Shown piece by piece: positions 26,666 to 35,376 of a DNA stretch of 64,000 bases. Below the pieces are notes generated by a model, which did no database searches, had not been told where the DNA came from, and worked only from the letters and a program-made list of their open reading frames with translations. The first letter of the stretch is position 1. Each line of letters starts with the position of its first letter. Origin of the DNA: Nostoc sp. FACHB-973 (GTDB lineage Bacteria > Cyanobacteriota > Cyanobacteriia > Cyanobacteriales > Nostocaceae); NCBI RefSeq assembly GCF_014698115.1, contig NZ_JACJSJ010000040.1, positions 1 through 64,000 on the forward strand. Reading direction: 5' to 3'. A program made the translations under genes and the position numbers.

Positions 26666-27088
26666 TTAATTAATGAACCAATTTTCTATGTTTATACCAT
26701 CAAAATCTTGAAAATCTGCTACATTATTCGTTACTAAAATCAAGTTATTTGTAACTGCAATACTCGCAATTTGCCCATCAATAAATCCAGGATTTTTACC
26801 AATTTTTGATAATCTAGCTCTTTCCTGAGCATGATATTGTGCAGATTTTAGATCGTAATCAAATAAAGGGATTTCTGCTAAAATTACGTTGTTGATATAA
26901 TCCTCTATATCTTGACATTTTTTAGAAATAGGAAGACGGAAACAACCATATAACATTTCATGGATAACTAGGATAGCTGTGGCTGTTTCTTGTCTATATA
27001 ACCTTAGCTTTTCCATTGCTTTCTCTTTGGAATGAGGTCGTTTAGCCTCCGACAAAATATTAGTATCTAGTAAATAATTTAGACTCAT
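26666..27088 (-). CDS. vapC: PIN-domain ribonuclease toxin, VapC-like
   Basis: The 140-residue PIN-domain toxin is expected to cleave RNA when not bound by its antitoxin. The acidic active-site residues are visible: Asp8 (YLLDTNILSE), Glu in VIHEMLYG, Asp in GFIDGQIA, and Asp near the end in NNVADFQDFDG. Its start overlaps the end of the upstream gene by four bases, the usual coupling in type II toxin-antitoxin pairs. The gene looks intact. Confidence 0.88.
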   Translation of the reverse strand: MSLNYLLDTNILSEAKRPHSKEKAMEKLRLYRQETATAILVIHEMLYGCFRLPISKKCQDIEDYINNVILAEIPLFDYDLKSAQYHAQERARLSKIGKNPGFIDGQIASIAVTNNLILVTNNVADFQDFDGINIENWFIN

Positions 27089-27363
27089 AAATTAACTTCT
27101 CTTCCTGGTGACTTATCCCTTAGATTTTCAAAAGTGTCATCATCAATACTTTCTAAATCAACCCTTTGTCTAAAGTCTTGTAAAGCTGACCAAAAATCAG
27201 TAATGTCTTTACTTTCTCTTAAACTTTTTTGATGTTCAGATAGAGAAAATGGTTTTTTAACTGATAATTTGTATTGGAGAAATTGAATAAAATCTAAAAC
27301 TTCTTGCTGTTTATCTAGTGGTAATTCTCGGAATGTTTGTAGAACTGTTTGTTCAATAGTCAT
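27085..27363 (-). CDS. DUF2281-type antitoxin of the VapC-like toxin
   Basis: The 92-residue protein opens with TVLQTFRELPLDKQQEVLDF, a sequence typical of DUF2281 antitoxins paired with PIN toxins in cyanobacteria, and ends in an acidic/basic tail expected to wrap the toxin. No clear DNA-binding fold (AbrB or RHH) is visible by eye, so autoregulation cannot be asserted. It precedes and overlaps the toxin gene by four bases. Confidence 0.8.
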   Translation of the reverse strand: MTIEQTVLQTFRELPLDKQQEVLDFIQFLQYKLSVKKPFSLSEHQKSLRESKDITDFWSALQDFRQRVDLESIDDDTFENLRDKSPGREVNL

Positions 27364-27399
27364 AGTTTTACCTCTGCTAGATGAGATATGATTACATTA

Positions 27400-27513
27400 T
27401 AAGAAAATTGCTGTAATGAGGCTTTGATATTCGTGGATGAGTCTTTGAACTCCATTTTAGATTAAATCAGGATCTATGCCGAGCGTAGGCGCAGCCCGCC
27501 GTAGGCATCGCTA
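27400..27513. repeat. Remnants of the 21-bp minisatellite, a Uma2 end and the dispersed repeat
   Basis: TTGCTGTAATGAGGCTTTGA and a following GGATGAGTCTTTGAACTCC resemble the ends of the array at 25754-25990. Next come GATTAAATCAGGATCTATGC (Uma2 3' end, 27461-27480) and an inverted, diverged copy of the 31-bp repeat (27484-27513). Confidence 0.65.
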
Positions 27514-27541
27514 ACGATAAAAATATTTAAATGTTTGGACT

Positions 27542-27769
27542 CTATAACAAATCTAAAAATTTTTCTAAGTTTATCCGAGCTTGTTTTAATATCTTAGCCA
27601 GTGTAGTGCGTTTGACTGGTCGATGGGCAGGAACAGTCAATTTCAAAACTTCATCCGGCATTTGTTTTTGCAGTCTAATGTGACTACCTCTTTGACGTAT
27701 AACCGTCCATCCATCTCGCTCTAAAGCTGTAATAATCTCAACGTATGACAAACTGGGAACTCTAGTCAC
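27542..27769 (-). CDS. hicA: HicA-type mRNA interferase toxin
   Basis: The 75-residue toxin has the HicA double-stranded-RNA-binding-like fold signature: DGWTVIRQRGSHIRLQK with the catalytic His in GSH, then LTVPAHRPVKRTTLAKILKQ. HicA cleaves mRNA and is neutralised by HicB. Its start overlaps the hicB stop by four bases. The order hicB then hicA is the reverse of the E. coli operon but common in cyanobacteria. Confidence 0.9.
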   Translation of the reverse strand: MTRVPSLSYVEIITALERDGWTVIRQRGSHIRLQKQMPDEVLKLTVPAHRPVKRTTLAKILKQARINLEKFLDLL

Positions 27770-27969
27770 AAAACCAATTCCTTCACTATGGCTCCCTGTT
27801 CAATTATCAATTCTTCTTCCAGTGGTTCTAAGTAAAGTTGTATCGCTTCTCGAATATTTTCTACTGCTTCATCAACAGTTTCGCCTTCACTAATACATCC
27901 TGGAAGTGTAGGAACGAAAACTGTATAACCACCTTCATCGCTTGGTTCTAATACTACTTTTATATTCAT
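27766..27969 (-). CDS. hicB: HicB-type antitoxin (short form)
   Basis: The 67-residue protein has the HicB partial RNase H-like fold: MNIKVVLEPSDEGGYTVFVP, then LPGCISEGETVDEAVENIRE. It lacks a C-terminal DNA-binding domain, as in short HicB forms, so promoter control may be by another route. It is the first gene of the pair. A 35-base sequence just upstream (27992-28026) is a copy of 26201-26235. Confidence 0.88.
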   Translation of the reverse strand: MNIKVVLEPSDEGGYTVFVPTLPGCISEGETVDEAVENIREAIQLYLEPLEEELIIEQGAIVKELVL

Positions 27970-28021
27970 ATATTACTTGATTTTCTATTACTGTGGACTT
28001 TGTTAATGTAGCAGAACGTTT

Positions 28022-28120
28022 CTAGATTAAATCAGGATCTACACCGAGCGATCGCAACTGCTCTGCTAATAATTCAGCACGTCGTTCTGCTTGTTGAGCT
28101 TTTTGCTGTGCTTGCAGAAC
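28022..28120 (-). pseudogene. In-frame C-terminal remnant of the Uma2 gene after a nonsense codon
   Basis: Thirty-two codons follow TAA 28121-28123 in frame and end at TAG 28022-28024. They encode a Gln/Ala/Glu-rich helix and LGVDPDLI, matching the C-terminus of the intact paralogue (LGIDPDSFI). The TAA is explained by CAA to TAA. Confidence 0.8.
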
Positions 28121-28756
28121 TTATTGGGCTTGCAGGGCGCGTTGTTGAGCTTGTTTCATCTGTTCTTCTGGTGTTAAAAACCGTTCACCTAGCTCGTCAT
28201 ACCAATACAACCACTCGCGGGGAATGCCTAGATAAGTTCCCCGTTCCATACCAATCGCTAAACCTATCTCTGGCAACCAAACGCGATCGCCATCATGTAA
28301 TTCATAAGCATCATTAACTAATTTGTAAACTTCTAAACGTGGCTTGTCGCAACGAAATGGGTTGTAAATTACATAATACAAAAACCCCAATCTTGCATAC
28401 TCTGCTTTTTTAGTCGAGTACTCACCGCGATCTATGTGAGATACCACCTCAAGTACTAATACTGGTAGTTTCTTTTCTTCCCAAAGCACATAACTGGAAC
28501 GGAGGTTTTCATCATAAAATCGCTTTACACCCAAACTCAAAAACGCATCTGGGACTATCGCTGGTAAACCTGGGTCGTAATAAATACCCATGCGAATACC
28601 AAAAAACCAATCCATACGGTCTTCCCAAGCCATTGCCAATACGCTTCTGAGTAAATCGGGAATTGATTTTTGTAATTGATTATCTACTGGGGTGTCGTCA
28701 GAGTCAGGTAGTTCTTTTGAAGAGGGTAAACGAGCTGATGGATCGTAATTTACCAT
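28121..28756 (-). CDS. Uma2 family endonuclease-like protein, C-terminally truncated
   Basis: The 211 residues begin MVNYDPSARLPSSKELPDSD and are closely related to the next gene and to the Uma2 gene at 5133. The nuclease core is intact (IVPDAFLSLGV, LEVVSHIDRGEY, the following Lys). A TAA removes the last part of the C-terminal coiled helix, whose sequence remains in the DNA downstream. Since the core fold precedes the stop, the product may still work. It forms a tandem pair with the gene upstream on the same strand (64-base gap), the result of local duplication. Confidence 0.8.
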   Translation of the reverse strand: MVNYDPSARLPSSKELPDSDDTPVDNQLQKSIPDLLRSVLAMAWEDRMDWFFGIRMGIYYDPGLPAIVPDAFLSLGVKRFYDENLRSSYVLWEEKKLPVLVLEVVSHIDRGEYSTKKAEYARLGFLYYVIYNPFRCDKPRLEVYKLVNDAYELHDGDRVWLPEIGLAIGMERGTYLGIPREWLYWYDELGERFLTPEEQMKQAQQRALQAQ

Positions 28757-28820
28757 GATGGATTTACCGTTCCTGAGTTCTTAGTACATATTTATTTTAT
28801 AAATGAATCTTGATGGTAAT

Positions 28821-29582
28821 TTAGATAAAAGAATCTGGATCTATGCCGAGCGATCGCAACTGCTCTGCTAATAATTGAGCTTTTTGTTCTGCTTGCTGAG
28901 CTTTTTGTTCTGCTTGTTGAGCTTTTTGTTCTGCTTGCTGAGCTTTTTGTTCTGCTTGCTGAGCTTTTTGTTCAGCAAGTTTTTCCTTTTCTTCTGGTGT
29001 TAAAAACCGTTGTCCTTGTTGGTTATACCAATACATCCACTCCCGTGGTATGCCTACATAAGTTCCCTGCTCTATGCCAATTCCTAAACCTATCTCTGGC
29101 AACCAAACTGGATTACCATCATGTAATTCATAAGTATTGTTAACTAATTTGTAAACTTCTAAACGTGGCTTACGGCGACGAAATGGGTTGTAAACTACAT
29201 AATACAAAATTCCCAATCTTGCATACTCTGCTTTTTTGGTCGAGTACTCACCACGGTATGTTTTAGATACTACCTCCAACACTAGTATAGGTAATTTCTT
29301 CTCTTCCCAAAGCACATAACTGGGGCGGAGGTTTTGATCATAAAATCGCTCTACGCCCAAACTCAAAAACCCATCTGGGACTATTGCTGGTAAATCTGGG
29401 TCATAATAAATACCCATATCTATACCAAAAAACCAATCCATGCGTTCTGCCCAAACCATCGCTAAGATAACTTTGAGTAAACCTGGAATTATATTTTGTA
29501 ATTCGTTATCCACTGGGGTATCGTCAGAGTCTGGCAGTTCCTCAGATGAGGGTAAACAAGCTAATGGATCGTACTTTAGCAT
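28821..29582 (-). CDS. Uma2 family endonuclease-like protein with heptad-repeat tail
   Basis: The 253-residue paralogue starts MLKYDPLACLPSSEELPDSD. Core motifs are IVPDGFLSLGV and LEVVSKTYRGEY with the downstream Lys. The C-terminus has about five perfect seven-residue units AEQKAQQ, coded by a 21-bp tandem repeat (about 28870-28980), then LLAEQLRSLGIDPDSFI. The heptads predict a coiled coil, possibly for dimerisation. The number of units is likely to vary between strains by slippage. Confidence 0.85.
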   Translation of the reverse strand: MLKYDPLACLPSSEELPDSDDTPVDNELQNIIPGLLKVILAMVWAERMDWFFGIDMGIYYDPDLPAIVPDGFLSLGVERFYDQNLRPSYVLWEEKKLPILVLEVVSKTYRGEYSTKKAEYARLGILYYVVYNPFRRRKPRLEVYKLVNNTYELHDGNPVWLPEIGLGIGIEQGTYVGIPREWMYWYNQQGQRFLTPEEKEKLAEQKAQQAEQKAQQAEQKAQQAEQKAQQAEQKAQLLAEQLRSLGIDPDSFI

Positions 29583-29734
29583 GATGGGTTTACTCTTCCT
29601 CAGTTATGAGTACATCTTTATTTTATAAATCAATTTTGATAGCAATTCACCACATCCTAATTTTATTTGCAAATATCGAGAGGCTAAGATACCCGACTTA
29701 TTAAATAAATCGGGGATCTTTTGCTAATTGGATA

Positions 29735-30043
29735 TTAATTTTCCACTTGTTTGAGCTTTTGAAAAATTTCATCAAGTGGTGATTCAGATCCCTCAGGACA
29801 AAATTCTAAAGCAAGTCTAACTTTTCCTTTTTTCCATCCCTGAGTACTAAATTGCAAAACTTCACAATTTAATCCTTGAGTATACAAATTTACTTCATCT
29901 GTTTCATCTGCTCCAATATATTCCTTAATTGCTGTAATCAAATCACGGACTTTAAAAGTTTTAGCAATATTTAGCTTATTAAAAGTGTCTGGTTCTATAG
30001 ACACAACTTCATCGTGATTTAGTCTCTCGAATCCATCTTCCAT
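29735..30043 (-). CDS. KGK domain-containing small protein
   Basis: The 102-residue acidic protein carries the KGK motif in GWKKGKVRLALEFCPE near residues 70-85, preceded by a FKVRDLITAIKEYIG segment and ending in SPLDEIFQKLKQVEN. KGK-domain proteins are a cyanobacterial family of unknown function, often encoded near signalling or mobile genes. It stands alone between the Uma2 pair and ccsA, on the same strand. Confidence 0.8.
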   Translation of the reverse strand: MEDGFERLNHDEVVSIEPDTFNKLNIAKTFKVRDLITAIKEYIGADETDEVNLYTQGLNCEVLQFSTQGWKKGKVRLALEFCPEGSESPLDEIFQKLKQVEN

Positions 30044-30398
30044 AAAAATCTCCTATCACTAAATCTATACTTTCCAAAGATTTAGCAGTTCATCCGAAAT
30101 AAAATGATGATTTTGTAGATTTAGTGGCTGTAATCGCCTTTGATTTGTGAATTTAGTTGTGTAGGTAGGGAGTGGGGAGTAGGGAATAGGGAATAAGGCT
30201 TTTCGAGTTGAAGGGGAGTTTTTTCACGAAATCAAATAGGAGTCCTGTGTACAGCAAATTTCAAATTACTTAGGTATCAAAGCGAGCCATAGAGGCTATT
30301 CTAATTCTGAATTCTGAATTCTGACTCCTGAATTCTGTTGTCAGTGCTAAGTGATGAGTAAAAAATACTTCACACTTAGCACTATTTTGATAAGGTTT
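30044..30398. terminator. Gap after ccsA with a stem-loop and heptamer repeats
   Basis: A stem AGTGCTAAGTG (30343-30353) pairs with CACTTAGCACT (30373-30383) across a 19-base loop, just past the ccsA stop on the minus strand. No T-run follows on that strand, so a terminator role is weak. The rest has GGGGAGT and GAATTCT heptamers and no gene. Confidence 0.4.
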
Positions 30399-31472
30399 TT
30401 AGAAAAACCAACCGTAAGAATGCAAACCTTTACCCAAAAGATTTACACCGAGATAGCAAACCCAGACAACAACAAAGCCGGTGGCAGCTAAAATTGCCGG
30501 ACGGCGCCCTTGCCAACTGCGAGTAATTCTGGCATGAAGGTAAGCTGCGAACACTAACCAGGTGATTAACGCCCAAGTTTCTTTGGGGTCCCAACTCCAA
30601 TAGGAACCCCAGGCTTCGTTAGCCCAAACGCCACCAGCAATAATCCCAATTGTCAGCAGGGGAAATCCTAATCCGATAATGCGATAGCTGATGTTGTCGA
30701 GGGTTTCGGCAAGGCTAAGGCGCTGGGGTGAAAGAGGTTCCGAATTTTGGATTTCGGATTTTGGATTTTGGATTGGGGTTGTTGTGACTAAACCCAAAAC
30801 AGCGGTGTTAGCGTTACCGTTGCCGTTGCTAGTACTTTCAAAACGGGCAAAGCCGTTATTTTCCACAGGGGGTGCTGGTGATTCAGAAATAAGTTCAGCT
30901 GCTTTGTGCAAGCGATAGCCGTTGCTGCGATAGCCACCAGTACCAACAGAACTGCCTTGTAGTTGGATGTCTTGACCGCGAGTGACAATGAGAAAAGCGA
31001 TCGCTAATAAAGCACCCACCATCAAAGCAGAATAACTCAACATCATGACGCTGACATGCATCATCAGCCAATTTGACTTCAAAGCAGGTACTAGGGGTTC
31101 CGACAGTTGCATCTGAGATGGTAATGTCAGGGTAGCAAAAGCCGCGATCGCCATTGCCACTGGAGCTGTAGCAACTCCAACTAAGCGGCTACGGCTGCTG
31201 TTTTCAGCAATCAGATGAACTGTAGTAATTCCCCAAGTTAAGAAAAACAAAGATTCATACAAATTGCTCAGGGGAAAATAACCAGCTTCGATCCATCGTG
31301 CCCCTAATAGTGTAGCTATACACAAATTAGCGATCGCCATCCCAGCTGTCCCCAAAGCGGCTAGATAAGGCAGATTCGGAAAAGCCGCTCCTCCCCAATA
31401 CACCAGCATTGTCAGGAATAATACGGCAAAGGAAGCATTGTCCAGCCAGTTCTGGAGTACAACCAGATTCAT
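30399..31472 (-). CDS. ccsA: Cytochrome c biogenesis haem-handling protein (CcsA/Ycf5 family)
   Basis: This multi-spanning thylakoid or cytoplasmic membrane protein presents haem to apocytochromes c in the system II pathway. The haem-handling WWD motif [18 protein letters not shown] is near the C-terminus, with conserved His in LHARITRSW and LHSYGWFF. The protein has 357 residues. Some databases call this WWD subunit CcsB; plant and algal usage is CcsA. Its partner (Ccs1/ResB type) is not in the window. In the loop before the WWD motif, about residues 231-245 ([15 protein letters not shown]) are encoded by TTTTGGA-type heptamers inserted in frame. Confidence 0.9.
   Translation of the reverse strand: MNLVVLQNWLDNASFAVLFLTMLVYWGGAAFPNLPYLAALGTAGMAIANLCIATLLGARWIEAGYFPLSNLYESLFFLTWGITTVHLIAENSSRSRLVGVATAPVAMAIAAFATLTLPSQMQLSEPLVPALKSNWLMMHVSVMMLSYSALMVGALLAIAFLIVTRGQDIQLQGSSVGTGGYRSNGYRLHKAAELISESPAPPVENNGFARFESTSNGNGNANTAVLGLVTTTPIQNPKSEIQNSEPLSPQRLSLAETLDNISYRIIGLGFPLLTIGIIAGGVWANEAWGSYWSWDPKETWALITWLVFAAYLHARITRSWQGRRPAILAATGFVVVWVCYLGVNLLGKGLHSYGWFF
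30741..30780. repeat. TTTTGGA heptamer insert inside ccsA
   Basis: GAATTTTGGATTTCGGATTT and TGGATTTTGGATTGG read in frame on the minus strand as [12 protein letters not shown]. The same heptamers occur between genes at 5850-5872, 15950-15975 and 33500-33530. Confidence 0.75.
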
Positions 31473-31529
31473 AAAGTCTTCTCTCCGTGGATTCTTTAAA
31501 ATATCGATTCTGACTGTTCTGATCCTATC

Positions 31530-31725
31530 TGGTTATAGGGGAATGGGGAATGGGGAATAGGGAATAGGGAATGGGGAAGAGGTGTGGCAGGAAGGGGAGG
31601 AAGCATAAATTCTCTTTCCCCCACACTCCCTCATCCCCCTCATCTCCCTCATCCCCCTCATCTCCCTCATCTTCCCCCACTCCCCACTCCCCACTCCCCA
31701 CTCCCCACTCCCCACTCCCCTATTT
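31530..31725. repeat. Heptamer and CCCTCATCT repeat cluster upstream of ccsA
   Basis: GGGGAAT/AGGGAAT units (31540-31580) are followed by CTCCCTCATCCCC units (31620-31670) and ACTCCCC heptamers (31675-31725). They occupy the gap between ccsA and the DUF3352 gene. Confidence 0.7.
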
Positions 31726-33441
31726 ACTCACTTTTTTGAGTGCTATAAAAATGTCGTAACGGTTACTACGACTGTCGCTGACAGCAGATGTCATGCCAAT
31801 TGAGCGCGTTGCACTTAGTAAGGTTTGTTGATTGGGGATCAGAGTTGGTAAGGGAAAGTTTTTCACGGTTCGTTCCACATCCAGGAAAAATTGACCATTT
31901 GTCGGATTGGGTTCTGTAGGAACTGTTTGCTGGAAGGGAAGAGTACTAGCTAGTGTGGTGTTTGGTTTGGGAACAATTTTATCAGTGATGGGAGCGCCCA
32001 CTACCAGGAAAGCAACATCTCCATCTAACCAGCCGTGGGTGGCGGTTAATGTACCATAAGGTGATACCCAGTTAACAACGGGTTGACCTGCGACTTTCCC
32101 CGGTTGGACTTGGAATTGGTATTGATTTGTCATCACTTCATCAAGCTTACTGATGGCAGCTTGGGCTGATTTGCGTAGGCTTTGCCCGCCGTTGGCATCG
32201 CTTGTCTGTACCATGAATAACAAACCCGCACGAAAATTATCTGGTGAACCTTCTTTTGGCGTATTAGGAATCACTGATAAGGAAAATTCGCCTTTCATCC
32301 AACTGAGCAAATCTTTATCTAAATCGAGATCGGTAAGAGATTTTACACCACCTCGCAGTTGTTCTGGTGCGATCGGGGAGAGGGGATTTCCCTGGGATGT
32401 TAAAACATATTCTCCCCACAACCGCTGTAAGTTACCGCCGGAGAGCATCATTAAGGTTTCTGCTGGTACGCGGCTTTGCATTTTCCCCGCTTTGTTTTCC
32501 ACCGCCAGCACACGTTGACTATTAGGATTGAGCCAAGAAACGCCTTTTAAGCGGATTCCTTCTGGCTCTAAGGTCATTGTTGCCGCTAAACCTTGGTTAT
32601 TTTGCAGTTGAGCTAAAACTTGAGCAGGTAAAGGGCGATTTGGAGAAGCAGCGGCTATTTTAGCTGCTGTTGGTACATTGACGTAAAACTGGGCAAAGGG
32701 TTGATTATTGGCTATTTTTGGCAAATTTTCGGCAAAGCCCCCTGTTGTAGCGAGGGATGTTTGATTTTTGTAGGCATCAATCGCTCGTTCTGTGGCTTTG
32801 GGGCTATCAGTTATCACTAAGAAACGCCCATCTAGCAAAGCTGCCGAAAAGTTTTCGCCTGGTTGTCCCTGATTTTGTTTGATGGCAATTCCTTGATAAA
32901 TGCGGTCAACCCATTTGCCTTGTTTGAGGGTTTTGGGTTGTGCGAAGATGTTTTTGGCTATTTCTGGGTTTTTTACTGGCAATACCATTATCATCGACTG
33001 CTGATCCCCAGTCACATCTTCATCGGTGGTAACTGGTTTGGGTACAGATTTACTTGCTGTTGTTGGCGCCAAAATCGCAATTGTAACGTTATTGCCTACC
33101 CAAGGAGCAATATCTTTCTGGAAGTCGTAACCATTATTAGTCAGAAAGCGATCGCGTAACTGTACTAAATTTTTATCTAGTTCTGCTTGGGTTTCTTTTG
33201 TCCCAAACTCCCGTAATTTCTGCCATTGCTGGGGATCTGTTGTTAAGGAAACCGCAAATAGAGCATCACCAGGAATAATATTTGCACCTACTAGCAAATC
33301 GTTCCAAGATGGTTGTCTTTGGGTTAACAACCAATATGCTGCACTCCCCGCAGTAATCAATAACCCAGCAGACGACAGCGCCAGCACCAGAGACGGTTTC
33401 TTATTTTTCTTCATGGGAACAGACACAAGAGGCGGTGCCAT
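31720..33441 (-). CDS. DUF3352 domain-containing membrane-anchored protein
   Basis: The 573-residue protein has a short cytoplasmic N-terminus, a membrane anchor at about residues 16-40 (LVLALSSAGLLITAGSAAYW) and a long extracytoplasmic domain of the DUF3352 family, common in cyanobacteria and without known activity. Residues 414-423 (SDANGGQSLR) are encoded by a copy of a dispersed repeat (32173-32202) related to those at 5097 and 26544, inserted in frame. It lies upstream of ccsA on the same strand, separated by about 250 bases of repeats, so co-transcription is uncertain. Confidence 0.82.
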   Translation of the reverse strand: MAPPLVSVPMKKNKKPSLVLALSSAGLLITAGSAAYWLLTQRQPSWNDLLVGANIIPGDALFAVSLTTDPQQWQKLREFGTKETQAELDKNLVQLRDRFLTNNGYDFQKDIAPWVGNNVTIAILAPTTASKSVPKPVTTDEDVTGDQQSMIMVLPVKNPEIAKNIFAQPKTLKQGKWVDRIYQGIAIKQNQGQPGENFSAALLDGRFLVITDSPKATERAIDAYKNQTSLATTGGFAENLPKIANNQPFAQFYVNVPTAAKIAAASPNRPLPAQVLAQLQNNQGLAATMTLEPEGIRLKGVSWLNPNSQRVLAVENKAGKMQSRVPAETLMMLSGGNLQRLWGEYVLTSQGNPLSPIAPEQLRGGVKSLTDLDLDKDLLSWMKGEFSLSVIPNTPKEGSPDNFRAGLLFMVQTSDANGGQSLRKSAQAAISKLDEVMTNQYQFQVQPGKVAGQPVVNWVSPYGTLTATHGWLDGDVAFLVVGAPITDKIVPKPNTTLASTLPFQQTVPTEPNPTNGQFFLDVERTVKNFPLPTLIPNQQTLLSATRSIGMTSAVSDSRSNRYDIFIALKKVSK

Positions 33442-34460
33442 TGAAACCTAATACCTCATACTTGCAAACTCATTACTTGTTTGATTGCTTCAGTCAATCA
33501 ATTTTGGATTTTGGATTTTGGATTTTGGATTGACCCCGATTACTGGCTTGATAGCGCAGCGTCAAGCCTTCTCTTCTCCTTCTCCTGTGGTGGCCGCTGC
33601 GCGAACAAAGACGCTAACGCGAACGAGAGGCAACGCCTTCTCTTTCAGAGACGCTAACGCGAACGGCATAGCTTTGCTTAGAATAAGTCAGACGCTCCTA
33701 TGTGGCTAATGCAACGCTTACGAGCGTCGGATTTGAAATTTTGGATTTGTTCGGCACAGGAGGGGCAGGGCATGTAGCTTGCTTCTTTGTTCGCGTAGCG
33801 TTCCGTGGGAAAGGAGTACCGAAATAATCTAAAATCTAAATCTAAAATCGGCACGGTTAACCAAAAAGTTTCTCGTTATTTAGGACAGCTAACTCCATAA
33901 ATTTCTCCACCTAGATATTGATGATATCTCCGTAATCAATTTTCCAACTGTTTCAAAAGCGCTGTTTTAGTGGTTAGTTACCTTTTTTAACACGCTTTGT
34001 TGAATTTCGCAGGACACTTCCTTTAAACGGATGCCTCTGCGGAAAGTCTTCGATAGTTTAATCGGTTATTTCAAGCACTTCGAGGATATAACTAAGTTGA
34101 CAAAGCTGCAAGTCATCAGATGAAAATAGGGATTAGGGATTAGGGATTAGGGACTGAGCAAGAATTTTTATAATATGTAATACCCAGTATCCAGTCGCCA
34201 ATTTTCAGTCTCCTGTCCCCAGTCTCCATACCAAGTCACATATATTGTTGAATTCTAAATTTTGAGAATTTGTATCATTTTGAGCCAAAACAGTTGTTAT
34301 TTTTGCTGAGAAGCCGCTGCTAATTTTTTAAATGAAAAATTCAATAATTAAGATTTAATATGGTTTTTCAGGTTAAATAATCTCTTGATTGGCAATATTT
34401 AGTAGAGACACAAAATTTTGCGTTTCTACTATACTTGCCCCAATCCTTGCTTTTTCGTCA
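33442..34460. other. 1-kb intergenic region with repeats, no gene
   Basis: TTTTGGA heptamers lie at 33500-33530. Two copies of AGACGCTAACGCGAACG (33609-33625 and 33651-33667) and other AACGC-rich repeat debris extend to about 33850, and GGGATTA heptamers lie at 34125-34150. A near-palindrome with arms GTAGAGACACAAAA and TTTTGCGTTTCTAC is at 34402-34429, past the chorismate lyase stop. I see no reading frame with a recognisable product. Confidence 0.55.
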
Positions 34461-35090
34461 CTATGCCTCAGTATTCACACCACTCAGCTGCATAGACCCC
34501 AAATATTTGGTTAAATAAGGCGAGAAAACCTCATAAATCAAGGTAAGTGGCTGTCCATGATGCCAAAATAGGTAGTGGCGACCCCAAAAAGGCCCGGTTA
34601 CATTAAAACCTGACTGTAGCGCGGGAGAGTAACCGTAATAAATTCCTCGCACATCCCGATACAACTCTGTACGAAGACGAGCTAAACTCGCCCAAATTGG
34701 TAATGAGCGATTTTGCAAATATTCATCTACGTGGCTGGCTTCCCACCAAGAAGTAGCATAGGCTAATCGCTGGCCAGAAGCTGTACGCAGCCACACTTGT
34801 CGCCGTAGTCGCGGCCCTGGGACAGCTTGGATTAAGTCAGGGGCATTGTCCAAATCCATGCCAATTAATGACATATCAATGACATCTACTTCTATCGGCT
34901 CACCTGTGAGTAATTCTAAGTGACGTGTTGGCGAACCGTCCCCCAAAAGCATTAGTTGCCAAGCTGGTGCCAGCTGAGTGTGAGGCAAACTTTTTTGAAT
35001 TACTTCCTCTCCTCCTTGCCAAATCGGAGTCAGGCGATGCCAAGCCCCTGGCAGTGTTAAATTGTTCGTTGGCGTAAAAGTAATAGTCAA
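34461..35090 (-). CDS. Chorismate lyase (chorismate pyruvate-lyase)
   Basis: The 209-residue enzyme is expected to convert chorismate to 4-hydroxybenzoate and pyruvate, the first step of plastoquinone head-group synthesis in cyanobacteria. Recognisable segments are LPGAWHRLTPIWQGG, the basic RLRRQVWLRTASGQRLAYATSWW strands and GPFWGRHYLFWHHGQPLTLI near the C-terminus. It corresponds to the cyanobacterial UbiC-like (DUF98) family rather than to E. coli UbiC, so I leave the symbol blank. The gene is monocistronic. Confidence 0.8.
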   Translation of the reverse strand: MTITFTPTNNLTLPGAWHRLTPIWQGGEEVIQKSLPHTQLAPAWQLMLLGDGSPTRHLELLTGEPIEVDVIDMSLIGMDLDNAPDLIQAVPGPRLRRQVWLRTASGQRLAYATSWWEASHVDEYLQNRSLPIWASLARLRTELYRDVRGIYYGYSPALQSGFNVTGPFWGRHYLFWHHGQPLTLIYEVFSPYLTKYLGSMQLSGVNTEA

Positions 35091-35376
35091 TGTTTTTTAC
35101 AAAACTTCACCTATCTCTATAAAAGCATAAAAAACCATAGCTATAGCAGTCATTAGTCATTAGTCATCTCTTACGAATTTCTGATGCCTGGTCAAAGGAC
35201 AAAGCCCCGTTGGGGCGGGAGTAGGGAGTAGGGAGTAGGGAAAAAAATAGCGACCCCAACCAGCGCTCTACAAGCCCCGTCTTTTAAGACGATTGCAAAG
35301 GCCCAAGGTCTCAAGCCCCGTTCAATGCTGTCTTCCCCACTCCCCACTCCCTACTCCCTACTCCCTTCTTGTTGAC
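35091..35376. repeat. Intergenic with AGTAGGG heptamers and three AAGCCCCGT boxes
   Basis: AGTAGGG heptamers are at 35218-35240 and 35340-35368. AAGCCCCGT occurs at about 35202, 35272 and 35312. The spacing is irregular and too little sequence is shared for a CRISPR. No gene is seen. Confidence 0.5.

Noticed and set aside
35195-35330. AAGCCCCGT boxes as a CRISPR remnant
   Set aside because: Only about nine bases are shared, spacing is irregular, and no cas gene is nearby.
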